Below are positions 12,806 through 24,393 of a DNA stretch of 64,000 bases, in pieces; within the stretch, counting starts at the first letter, position 1, and every line of letters starts with the position of its first letter. Both the position numbers and the translations under genes were made by a program. Under the pieces are notes generated by a model. It was given only the letters and a program-made list of their open reading frames with translations. It did not search any database and was not told where the DNA came from. Source of the DNA: Amblyornis subalaris. Its lineage: Eukaryota > Chordata > Aves > Passeriformes > Ptilonorhynchidae. The stretch covers positions 1,053,325 through 1,117,324 of the forward strand of contig JACAXG010000018.1 of assembly GCA_018881555.1 (NCBI GenBank), in the 5' to 3' direction.

Positions 12806-14350
12806 TCATTATGGAATAGTTAGGTTGGAAAAGACCTCTTAAGATCAGCAAGCCCAACTTCTTCCTCAAAACATAGTGAGTTCCAAGGTGAAACTGGATT
12901 GCCCAAGGACTTAACAAATTACAATATCTGCAAGTATGGAGACTCCACAACCTCTCTGGGCAATCTATTCCAGTACATAAACGCCCTTCCCTTCCTGTGA
13001 AATAAAACTACATCATATCTAAGAAATTTTCCTAATGCTTTTGAATTTCTATGCAGCAATTTGTATCCATTACATCTGGCCCTTTTTCCGTGCATTTCTG
13101 GGTCCATGCTCTCCCTATCTCTCCTAGAGGTAGTGGAAGACTGCAGCTAGATCCTCCCTTAGCCTTAATTTGTCCAGCCTAAAGGAGCACAGCGCTCTGA
13201 ACTTTTCCTTGCACTGCCTTAATTTTCCTATGCTGCAGTTCTCTAACCATTTTACTCACTCCCTGCTGGACTGCTCCAGTTTATTCCTCTTTCTCTTGCA
13301 CAGGAGGTCTAAATTGAACACAGTTCTCTACATGGACTCTTGTAAGTAATGAATAGAGGGGAATAACCACTTGACCCGTTGGCTACAGTTTTGTCAAGGC
13401 TGCCCAGTATTCAACTGGCTTTTGTTGCTCTGAGCACGTTCCTGCTGACTCACGATTACCTCGCTGCCCACTAGGCCCCCCCAGGTCTCTCTGCAGCATC
13501 ACTTTCTAGACAGTTGGCCCCCAGCCTCTACTACTCTGTCTTGGCAGAACACTGCCTTTGTATTGTGAACATTATGAGGACTCCACCAGCCCATTCCTTC
13601 CATTTGTTGAGGTCCCTCTGTATAGAAGCTCAGCTCCAGTCTATCATATCACCTGCTCTCTTCCCACAGACACAATTTTGCATCATTCACGAACTTGCTG
13701 AGGGTATGCATGGCCCCTTTAGGCTGATATCTTGCAATAGGCAGCTCTGGGAAGTGGTTAAGTCACCATACCTAGAGGTATTTAAAGACATGTAGAAGTG
13801 GTGCTTAGGAATATGGTTTAGTAGTGGACTTGGCAGTGCTGGGTTAACTGTGGGACATGATGATCTTATAAGTCTTTCCCAAACCAAATAATTCTGTAAT
13901 TCTATAAACCTATGAAAATGTTAAACAGTATCAGCCTCAATACTGATCACTGAGGAAGATCACTTACAGTTTCCTGCCAGTTTTATCCCAAACCATAGAA
14001 GAGTCTCTTTGAACAAACAGTGCAATTTTTCAAAACTACCCAATTCACGTCTCACCGATTTAGCTACAAAGATGGTATGGGAGATCATGTCAGAAGCCTC
14101 GTCAAGGTAAACAACATTCACAGCTATTCCTTTACAACAGAGCATTCATTTCATTCTGGAAAGTAATGAATTGGTCAGGTATCATTTATCCTGGTAAATC
14201 AGTGCTGTTCTCAATTATCTTCTCGCTCTTCAAATAGCTGCTAAGCAGCTTCCAACATGACTTCCTCCATAACCTCTCCAAGGACTGAGAGATGCTACCA
14301 AGCCTGCAGTTCACATAGTTCCCCTTCTTGCATTTTTGTAGAACCTCATT
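12806..14350 (-). mobile_element. CR1 LINE, - strand, split by a later CR1 insertion
   Basis: The left end (ATTATGGAATAGTTAGGTTGGAAAAGACC) is the reverse complement of a CR1 3' terminus, so the element runs right to left. Going inward it shows the 3' UTR (rc of TTGCCCAGAGAGG...), the ORF2 C-terminal region, and then, right of 13912, reverse-transcriptase-like coding remnants with the residues VVYLDEASDMISHTI, the decayed form of the CR1 YLDFSKAFDTVSH motif, at roughly 14050-14110. The frame is broken by stops. The 13730-13912 segment is foreign, oppositely oriented CR1; the flanks read continuously once it is left out of the alignment. Confidence 0.85.
13730..13912 (+). mobile_element. CR1 3' fragment, + strand, nested in an opposite CR1
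   Basis: Reads GGGAAGTGGTTAAGTCACC, GAGGTATTTAAAGACATGTAG, GTGGTGCTTAGG, GGACTTGGCAGTGCTGGGTTAA and ends GATGATCTTATAAGTCTTTCCCAA...ATTCTGTAATTCTAT, a standard CR1 3' UTR in + orientation. To its left and right lie two halves of a - strand CR1 that would otherwise join, so this copy inserted later. Confidence 0.85.
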
Positions 14351-16927
14351 TATTTAATAAACTTGTGGAAAGATTGATGAAAAGCAAAATAGAAGCAATT
14401 AGAATGAAAAACAGTCGAGTGGAACATGAAACTACAAAATCCTTACAATGTTTCCTGTGTCTGATTCAGCAGCAGAGAGAGGAAGAATTCTGAGTATCCT
14501 GAGCTGACACCTGCTGTGCAAATTTGCTACATGGAATGCTATTTGAAGCCAAAGTACTCAATTATTGAAACAGAGTTATTAACTGCCAGGTCTTTTCCAT
14601 GGTGTCATGGACACTATAATCAAGCATTTATCTGGTTAGAACAGAAAGAAGACAAGATATTTCTGCACATTCAACTTTTCTTGTAGATTTAAAGATGCTT
14701 CTTTAAAATCTCTCTCATGTTCATAAAGAAAGTCAGGAAATANATTTAAAATTGCAGAAAGGAAACGAGATGTCAGATTCTTATCTCAGAGGATGATTTT
14801 TTGTCTTTGAGAAGTTCAACTCCTATTAAACAACAGAATACTTCCTACTGCTTTCAGTATGTGTTAGACCATTGATTGCACTGAGTACATTACTAATATG
14901 AAGGAAGATACCAGCACATATTCAATCTGAAGTTGTTTGTTCTGACAGAAAAAAACTACCTTCCTCTAGAAAACAACCTGGAATTCAAAGTTTACAACTA
15001 TTTGACAATCAAAACCATCTGTATTACTTGGAGAACACTTGAGCAGAGTTTAGAGACAGAAAAAAATGGAAAACACTATGGTGTTCACGTCAATAAATTA
15101 AAGATGTTTATTTTAGCATAAACACAATTCAGTGAAATATTTCCTGGAAAATTTGAAGTACATATGAAACCCTCTTTCAGATGCAAACTACACTTAAAAG
15201 CTGCAAATGTTTATGCCTCTCTACATAACATTCCTGTCTCAGAATTCACACGGCATTTGACACCTTTGTTTCCTTTGTCGTAGACGTTTACTAGGCATTT
15301 GGGTCACCAAGGGATTTAGTTTATGAACCGTTTTTTCTCTTACCCCCTTGCAGGGGTATGAATATTAAAGAATCAAAAAATCAGAAATGGATGGCCAGGG
15401 AGTGACTGTTCCTTTCACAGGCTAATTCACATTAGTCTAATCTAGATCATTAAAAAAAAAATCAGTAACATGTACAAAATCAGTCACAATTTAGTACAGA
15501 GCATGACATTCAAAATAACATGGGTTACCCAGGAGCCAAATATTATTGACTTTCCATGACATTTATTCTTTCCAATGCCCAAGGTGATTTAGACAGTGGG
15601 GCTTAGTAATCTTTGTAATGTTGTACCCTTTCTTCCCCACAAAATCTCTTTGTGACTTGGACGGGCTTAATGAATGCTATTTTGACGTATTATGCATGAA
15701 TATTACGGCATTCTTGTGCTACATCTAATCTGGTTAACACCTGTATAGTTTGCATCTGCTTCTTTGAGTTTCTGAGACTTTATATCTATGTTTTCGTCGT
15801 ACAAAATTAACGAATAAAAACTAGATTTTTAGCAGCTGTCTGGAGCAGTTACTGCCCTAACATTGCCTTAGGCAGCCTCACTGCCCTAGAGCTACATGTT
15901 GCCATTGCTTGGCTGGAAATTACTCCCTTTTCATTAGAGCTAAGAAGAGAGAATATTTGAGTCTTCATTTCCTCAGGACAAGGTCGAAGCTTACCTTAAA
16001 CCATGTCTGTCTTGGCTGGGGCTACAGTGGCTGATTTTGCACCACACTGCATATTTACCAATCTGATGCTCTGCAAAAGCCATGCCAACCTCTAGCTGAA
16101 GAGTGTGTCTGTCCCTTTACCCACCTTCTGGATAGCAGGTCTACCCACACTTCACCAGCATCTACACAGACTCAGCACAGATTCAAACAGGAGTTCAATC
16201 GTGCCCTTTTAAGTCAAACCAAAATTGACAAAACAGGTAGAGCAGTTCTTATGCAGAAGCTAACATTTCAAAAAGCAGAATGATAATTACTTGTAAATAC
16301 TGCCTTAAAAACAAACAAAATTATGTCTGCTACAGAAAACCAGCTGTACCATACACCACTAGGATTTTTACATGTTAGTTATCATATAGTTAGCATAAGT
16401 CCCTTTCCTTACTGTGGAAAGATCCCAAAGCCCTATACACCATAGCTCTACATAATCCTCAGCTATTTGAAATAAGGCAGAAGTGTTCAGTGTTATCAAC
16501 TCAAAACAAAAGTGTTTTTCATTCCCACTATGCTGGTATAGGCAACCTGCATCACAAGCCATGCTGCAAAGTTGCAGAAAAAATGAGCATATTTGTAACN
16601 CTATAAGTTTTTCTTCTATTTTAAAATTAGACTGAAGTATCACTGAAGAGGCGAAATGGAAGTTCAGGTAACGGTTCACATTCATGGCTGCAGGAAGAAT
16701 GTATCGGTTACCAATCATTTACAGAGGCTTGTTCCTATCCCTTGCCAGAGGCTGCTGCCCCCAAACCTTTGCAAGCAAATGAAACAAGCAAATGTTTTTC
16801 CTTTCCTTCAAAGCAAAGCTGGCTGTCTCAGCTGACTTTTCCAGGAGATGGTTTGAGAGCACCTGCACAATGCAGAGCATAGGACACAGTGCTGCCATTT
16901 CCAGGGGCTATGGGATGACTTTAATTC
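14351..16927. other. intergenic sequence, no gene seen
   Basis: No exon or known repeat recognised. A segment at about 15640-15840 keeps several CpG dinucleotides in otherwise AT-rich sequence and contains a POU/octamer-like ATGCATGAATATT. It is reported separately as a possible conserved non-coding element. Confidence 0.45.
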
Positions 16928-17438
16928 ATGGAATAATGGAATATGCTGAGTTGGAAGGGACCCACAGAGATCATCTAGTCCAACTCCTGGCCCTACACAG
17001 GACATCCCCAAGAGTCACACCATGTGCCTGAGAGCGTTGTCCAAATGCTTCTTGAACTCCATCAGACTTGGTGCTGTGACCATTTCCCTGGGGAGCCTGA
17101 TCCACTGCCCAACCACTCTCTGGGTGAAAAATTTTTTCCTGATATCCAACCCTAAACCCTCCCTGCCTCAGCTTCATGCCATTTCCTTGAGTCCTGTCAC
17201 TGTCACCACAGAGCAGAGATCAGTGTCTGCCCCTCCTCTTCCCCTCATGAGGAAGCTGTAACTGCAATGAGGTCTCCCCTCAGTCTCCTCTCCACCAGCC
17301 TGAGCAGACCGAGTGACCTCAGCCGCTCCTCATACGGCTTCCCCTCAAGGCCCTTCACCATCCTTATGGCCTCCTTTGGACACTCCCTAATAGCTCAATG
17401 CCTTTTTTATATTGTGGTGCCCAAAACTGCAGCTTGAC
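16928..17438 (-). mobile_element. CR1 LINE fragment, - strand
   Basis: Starts with the reverse complement of a CR1 end (AATATGCTGAGTTGGAAGGGACCCACAGAGATCATCTAGTCC). It continues through typical CR1 3' UTR/ORF2-end sequence (CATTTCCCTGGGGAGCCTGATCC, CTCAGTCTCCTCTCCACCAGCCTGAGCAGACC) and stops near the ...TTGTGGTGCCCAAAACTGCA block. It is 5'-truncated and non-coding. It resembles the - strand CR1 at 57183, so the two probably belong to the same subfamily. Confidence 0.9.
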
Positions 17439-20400
17439 CCAAATTACCATGCCCAACTAGCCATAGCACCACATTTTTCTTGTCTCTGCTATATCTGACC
17501 TGAGAATAAACACAGCATTTTGCCTACAAGGTTGCCAACTTTTATAAATACAAATTTCATTAAGGAAGGGTTCCTAAATTAAATATGACAACTAAAATTT
17601 CTGTGGAGAAGGAAAGCCCGCAAAACATTTAAAACAGCAACAAAGCTTTTAAAGCAAATTCACATCAGAACTCAAGTTAAGTAAAAGAAAAATAAGCTGA
17701 CTAAGCCATACACTTCTCTGTAATGGCTGAATTGCTTTCAAGTGAATTCTTCATGACAGCATTTGACATAACTAGGAAGTTCTGCATTCTAAATCAACAT
17801 TCAGGACTTGAATAAATATCAAAAAGGTGTCTATCTATTTATTTTATATAATTGCTAAAATTTATATGAAAGCAGTAGCATATCAATTTAGGTCCCAGCT
17901 TGCTTGCTGTAAAAGTGCTGAGAGACTCTGCTGCCATTTAACAATCAAGAAGTAATTCCACACAGAGATACTGACAGAGAGCACAATGATGTTTCTGCAT
18001 TTGTTGTTGTTGCTGTTGTTGTTACATAATATGGAAAGAGACCTCCATTTTTATTAAGCAAGTTGGGAATTTTGCTGAGATTTTGCTGAAATTTTTCCAT
18101 TGCATTTGCAAAATGGAACAAGTACTGTCCAATTCATATATAAAAATAAGCATTGCCACTAGACTTCATAAATGTTATGCTGCTTTGTAATTTCTTTATT
18201 TAGAAATAGGACAGGGAGAGGAATTTGACAGGCAACAACCTCGACCTTTGCCTGTATCTATAACTAATGTTTTTAGAGGTTAGTTTTTTAGGTGTCTTTC
18301 ACGGACTACAAAGAACACAACACTACTGGGTTGCATATAACATTCTTCCATTGTAAGATATCACTGGAACAATTAAAAAAATCAATTAACACAAGCCAGA
18401 TCATAATCTTGTGCAAAACTGAGTATGCATCTGTTAGAAGTCAAATAAATCACTCAGGACATAATTTTTGTGGACAAAATAAGAATGTGGAATATTTTTG
18501 CTTCTTATCAAATACATTCCACAGAAACAAAAGAAACNTAGTGGTTTTGTGAAAAGTTTTAAGACAACTAGCATCACATAGGCAAAATGAACTTTAGTTC
18601 TAGACACACAGTAAGTCGGAACACATAAAAGGTGAGTCTGCAAACCTGACCATCGCAGTTGGGAATGCAGAGAACCAAGAGAAGGACCTGGACTTTTGGG
18701 AGCCACCTCAAAGGCACAGGACACTAACAGTAAACACTGTGTTTCAATAGGTCACAATATGGCAAAATCTAAGTGGCTTTTCATGAGACCAGCAGAAGGG
18801 AAGCATTCTTACCCTTGAAATCACTACTGCAGTGCAGCAAGGAGAGAAGCACACAGGACAAACAACAGAGTATGGAGCAGAGAGATGCACCAAAACCAGC
18901 TTTCCAAAGTCCTGTTCCTGTGAATTGGTTAGAAGATTTCAGTCTACAAAGAATCGGAAAGGAACTATGCTTTATAACATCTCAGCTGAAAGAGACACTG
19001 AGCTATCTGAACTATCTATCAGTATTAAAAAAAAGATCCCCAACATGACTCAAATCAATGAATTAACACNCTGAAAGTCAAATCTAATGCTGCAGTCACT
19101 AAGGTGTGCTGTATGGCAACATTTGTGACACATTTGGGGACTTTATAATAGAGTGCAAGGTGAAATGGAGTAGAGAGTGCTTTTATATTCACAAAATAAT
19201 GTAGTGAATAAGTTCTATTTCCTTCTAATATAATGAACTTCAGTCCTTTAAACAAAAGGGATCAGAAAGTTTTCCTTGAAAGTAGGAAGCTCTACTTGCT
19301 TCTTGTCATTCTGCTGGCAGCACTGTTCCAGCAAAGGGTGAATAGAGCTGGTAAATCAGTATATATATACATGTGACCTTCAGCATGGAGTGCTTTTTCC
19401 AGCAACCATGAAGTGTCTACAACAGTGACAAGTTATTTTCTGAGTAATCTTGTGTGTACATATATATCACAAGATGATATAAGATTTCATGTAGTAATCT
19501 TACTCTGCTCAGTGGAGTTAGGGTGACATATGCTGCTTTGTGATACAGAACGGAGTAAAATTGAGTTTTATAATATAAGTCCTGACAAAAATAGTAAGTG
19601 AAATACCAGTAGTGCCAAAGACGATGGGGCAAACAGAGCCACTATTATGGGCTTTGTAATATCTCAGACACAGTCCTTGATTTTTAGAATTAATTTCACT
19701 GGGAAATTGAATGTCTGACAAGACACAGAGGTGATTTTTAAGAGGGCCATTGACAGAAGCGACCTCAATTTAACATATCAGCTGAAAGACAGTACCTCTT
19801 ATCATGTAACTTCTTCTAAAATCACTCTTCAGTGACAGCATCCAATACGAGTCAAAGTCCCAAGGCAATACAACAACCACCTCATAACTTTCTGCTCCAA
19901 AAGCAAATCTGCAGTGAAAAATTAACACTCTGTCACCAGGGACTTCATGGATGAATAGAAATTCATCAGGAATCACAGGTTATACAAAAAAAGCCATTGG
20001 ACAAAACTACTTCCTATCCAAAAATACTTCTGTTTCCTTATCTTCCAAGAAAGAAAGCAGCATGGACTCATCTCACAATGGATGAAGGACATGAGTTTTA
20101 AGAGGTATGTCTAGAAAAGTGAATTTTCAAGAACGTCCTAGCAGATAGCTGTCATTGAGCTCAGTGAACTTTGGGTAACTAGCAGTGTTTAAAAATGTGC
20201 CTAAAATTACTAGATTAGTGCGGCAAGTCAGATGTAAAGTCATAAACGAAACTTCAGGAGGCCAGCCCTGTGCCTGTCCTTGCTTTGAAGCTAATCACAT
20301 CCCTTCACACACTCTTCTCTTTTTTTATACTGGATTCAGCTCAGCCAATTGGTCACACTCTAAGCAAAGAACTGACTGCAAAAGGTCCAGAAATGTAAGG

Positions 20401-23400
20401 AAGGAATTTAAAACTTGAACCTTGGTTCCATGTCATCTCTAGTAACAACTTTCAGCAGCTTATGTCTGATCTTCTACTGTCTTTGCTTCACAGTCCAAAT
20501 ATTCTACATTTCTGTGCCTTAGGCTGCTGTACTATCACTAAAGAACCTCCTTTCCAAGACATGTTGCTTTTCACATTTTTAACTCCAGATATAATTTCTG
20601 TCACCTCAGGAGCAAGAAAATCTCCAAAGCAATGTTAACATCTCAGTTGCCAGCTACTCATGTTTTAAATTAATATTTACAATGTTAATAAAAAATTCAT
20701 TGTTTACCATGGCAACCTNTATCATACATATGCTACTGATGAGAGAGAGAGAATCCATTAAAAATAAATAAAAATAAGCAGGCACAGAAATTAACCATAT
20801 ACATTTCTGGAAACATGATACTTCCAAGGAAGGTGAAAAAAATTAATCAGCTCCATTAAAAATAAAGATTTTCATATCAATGTAAGGGAGACTAGAACAC
20901 GAAATGCTGGGAGTGAATTATGAATCTTCAGTTTACAGAGAATTTCCCCAATTTGGGTCTGTACAGTTTAACAGGGAGAAAATGAATAATCTCAAAATTT
21001 GGACNTAAAAATCTCAGTTTGATCCTACTTCTGTCTAGACTTTATATTCCTCTATTCCTTTCTGACACATTTATTTTATTAAAATAGAAGATTTGGAAAA
21101 ACTCCCATCAGCCTATTTTTTTTGTCCCACCTTATAGTTTGGTTTTATTGTTTTGCTTTTTTTTAATAACCACAAAATATTCCAATACAACACTAGAAGC
21201 TTATTTTCAAAAACAAAGCTTTCCCCACTTTGATTTCAGGAAACTTTGTAGAAAATATCAAGCCTGGACATCTCATAAGTACTAAACCCAATTTGTTTCT
21301 AAAGAAGGCTTCTGCCTAAGCGGGCCTGTGGTAAAGCTTTTCAGATGAAGTACATGACAGGGGCCAGCATCCTTCCCCTGAAACAACAGAAGCTCATCCC
21401 ATGCACTCTAAAGGCAGAGATTCAAGTTCCTGTGCTTTTCTGTCTGTGCTGGCCATAATCATACAGGCACTTGCAGAAGTAAACACAATTTACCTGTACA
21501 TGTGTATTCAACTGAAGGGAAGAAACTCTGCTTGAGTGTAGCCCCTTCTAGAACAGCAACACAATCAGAGCAGGTCACAGCAGAAATAACTCTGCTGATT
21601 TCAGAAAAATTACAGCAAGGATAAATTTAGCTCTACACAATAAAAATGAGAACTTCACTGCAGCTGAACAATTGCCTGCACCCTATCTTTTCTGAGTAGA
21701 CATAAAACATCAGGGGACAAATACTCAGTATGGTTTATTATTTTTTGTTGTGTTTCTTGATGCCAGTTACTGTCAAAAAATAAAATATTTTCAGAGCAGT
21801 AAAAAAAAAAATCTCCCATACTTCCTACTCTTTTTTAACTATGGGAAAAAGATATTAAAACATCATGAATTACTATTTTTAATATAGGATTTTTATGTGC
21901 AATGACTTTTTTCCAAACATTAATAAATCAGGGGGAAAGGCTTGGTCTCCTTGCAAAACACAGAATACATTAGGTACAGTTTGTTTTTATTGATTTTCAG
22001 GGGCATTTACAGAACACCAAGTACAGTATAAAAAGAATGTATTACTTAAATATTTTCACAGGCATGTTCTTTTCATTTCAGAACTTTAGAAAAATAATAG
22101 AAGATCTTTCCAACCTGCTGTATGCTGGCTGCCACTTCTCTGTGGCATTTGGGGCTGCATTTATTGTGAAATGCAACGGGGTTTGTTTTCAGTATGGTCC
22201 AAGCACCAAACATTTTATCTCCCTTTCTATTCACTTAGAAGGAACTACTTATCCAAAGCTACAGAAGGAGGCTCTTAAGAAGCATCCCAAGCCACCTTAG
22301 GCCAAAAGTTTTCTTTAAAAACCTGTCCCCTGATGTTGTCTTAGGGTTCAAAGCAAGAAGGACATGCTGGTAAATATTTAGGAATTCAACACGAGACATA
22401 AGGATGTGCTCGGGTGACTCAAATCCTCACCTTTCTGGCCAACTCACAAGACAGAGTACAAAACGGAAGAGTCAAAACTCAAAAGACCTCCTGAAACAGC
22501 TGGGTAAACCACTGACAAGAGTCAGAGTCACAAGAAATACTGTGAAGCAGATGAGAGCAGAGCCAGGAAAAACAGACTGAAGACCAGAAGACTGAGCCAA
22601 ACAAAGGCCTCAGGATGATTCCGAAAGGCAAACTTGAAAGGGCATAAATAATTTTGCCAAAAGCCAAGCAGACACACAAACACAGGGCATGCACAGGCAG
22701 GCAAACCCAAATGAAACAAAGCTGTGTGCTGACTGCAAGACAGAGAACAACTTGCCGCATCTTAAATATGTTTGAGAGGTCCTTCTTTTGACATGCGCAG
22801 AGGAGCCTGTACAACAGCTCCAATGATATGGCTGAAGTGTGGCCTACAGCATTTGTGTCGACTTATTTACTAGAACTGATGTTTGAAAAGTGATTCAGGT
22901 GCCTAAAAATAGATATCTAAAAACATCAGTATGGGACTGATGGAAATAGAACAGGACTTACTAAGACTTGTGCAATTCTGGAACAGCTGCTGAAGGCCAG
23001 GTGGGTTCTGTGAAGTGTCTACAAAAGGACTGCACAGGGTTAGCACCTGGATTATTCACTTTGTCACTTACANGGTAGAAAAGACAGAAAAGTCAGTCAG
23101 CCCAAATGCCAGATACAGAAGTTCTGCAGTGGTCTCACTGGCCAAACAAAATGAAGCCTGACGCTCCACTTATCCTTTGACCATTTGGGTGTCAAAACAC
23201 TGCTTGGTTTTGAAAAGCATTACTGTTTCCAGCCTAATACCACCTCCATCTCACATTACATGTCAACTCAGCTGCTCTGCTTCAAGTATTCTTCCATTCC
23301 AGAAATAAATGTAACAAATTTCACACAAAAACATGAGTTCAAGTAAAGTAGGAGTGCTTACAGGTCAAAGGGAAGATTGCTATAAATCACATTGCAGAAG

Positions 23401-23883
23401 TCCCTAAACAAAGTGAGATTTCACCACAGGGCAGCACAGGCTTTTCTACAAAACAAACAGAGACAATTCTGCAGGAACAAATTTCTCTAAACCAGAAGTT
23501 TATATTTATCTAGGTTATAGATTTACTTAACTAGAATTTCACCTAAATATACAACGAAAATATGTCATGAAAGCAAACAAAAACTAATGAATACACAACC
23601 GTTGTAAAATGAAGCTTATTACAAATTTTCTGGAACTACAAGTGAAGAACATGTCTGAAGATCAAAATATTTATGTGCATAGAGATCAGATGCACAATTT
23701 CAGCTATTCCATTTGAAAATTTAGCTTATAGCTATCATAAAATGTGTTAGGAGTTTAAATACTGGTATTTCTCTATGACAACTAGATACATATCATTAGC
23801 ATGGACTAAAATAAATAAAAAGAGATGATACAAATAGAGTCAGGTCATATTTAGAGTTAGAAGAGTGTTAATCCCACTGCAAG
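17439..23883. other. AT-rich intergenic sequence, no gene seen
   Basis: No recognisable exon, RNA gene or transposon. It holds a (TTG)n microsatellite at 18001-18023. Open frames are below about 115 codons and without motifs. Confidence 0.5.
18001..18023. repeat. (TTG)n microsatellite
   Basis: Near-perfect TTG/GTT tract with one TGC interruption. Confidence 0.8.
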
Positions 23884-24393
23884 GTACTGGCTCTGGCTGG
23901 GATGGAGTTAATTTTCTTCACAGCAACCTGTAAGATGCTGTGTCTTAGATTTATGGTTAAAACAGTGTTGATAATGCACTGATTTTTAGCTAATGCGGAG
24001 CAGTGCTTACAGTGTGCCAAGGCCAGTTCTGGTTTTCCCTCTACCCCCCAGCAAACAGGCTGGGGACAGACAGGAGGCTGGGAGGAGACATGGCTGGGAC
24101 AGCTGACCCAAGTTGTCCAAAAGGTTATTCCATGCCATATGCCATGCTCAGCAATAAAACTGGGGAGGGAGTCTTTTCAAGGCAGTCATTGCTCAGACAC
24201 TGCCTGGGCATCAGTCTGTGGATGAGCAGCAGTGATGCCTTTTTCATTTTTTCCTTCAGTTATTAAACTCTTTCTTGACCCACAAGTTTTTCTTGCTTTT
24301 GCCCTTCCAATTCTCTCCCCATTCCTGCTGTGGGAGGATGTAAGCAAAGGGCTGGTGGGTGGCTTTGTTGCTGGCCAGAGTCAACCTATCACA
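23884..24393 (+). mobile_element. solo LTR of a bird ERVL-type endogenous retrovirus
   Basis: Matches the common bird ERVL LTR pattern in order: GGCTGGGATGGAGTTAATTTTC near the start, AAAACAGTGTTGATAA, GAGCAGTGCTTACA, GGGACAGCTGACCC, TTATTCCATGCCATATG, the LTR polyadenylation region CTCAGCAATAAAACTGGGG (about 24150), a second TTATTAAACTCTTTCTTGACCCA block, and an end in GGCCAGAGTCAACC...CACA. No gag/pol sequence flanks it, so it is a solo LTR left by recombination. A clean target-site duplication could not be identified by eye. Confidence 0.8.
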
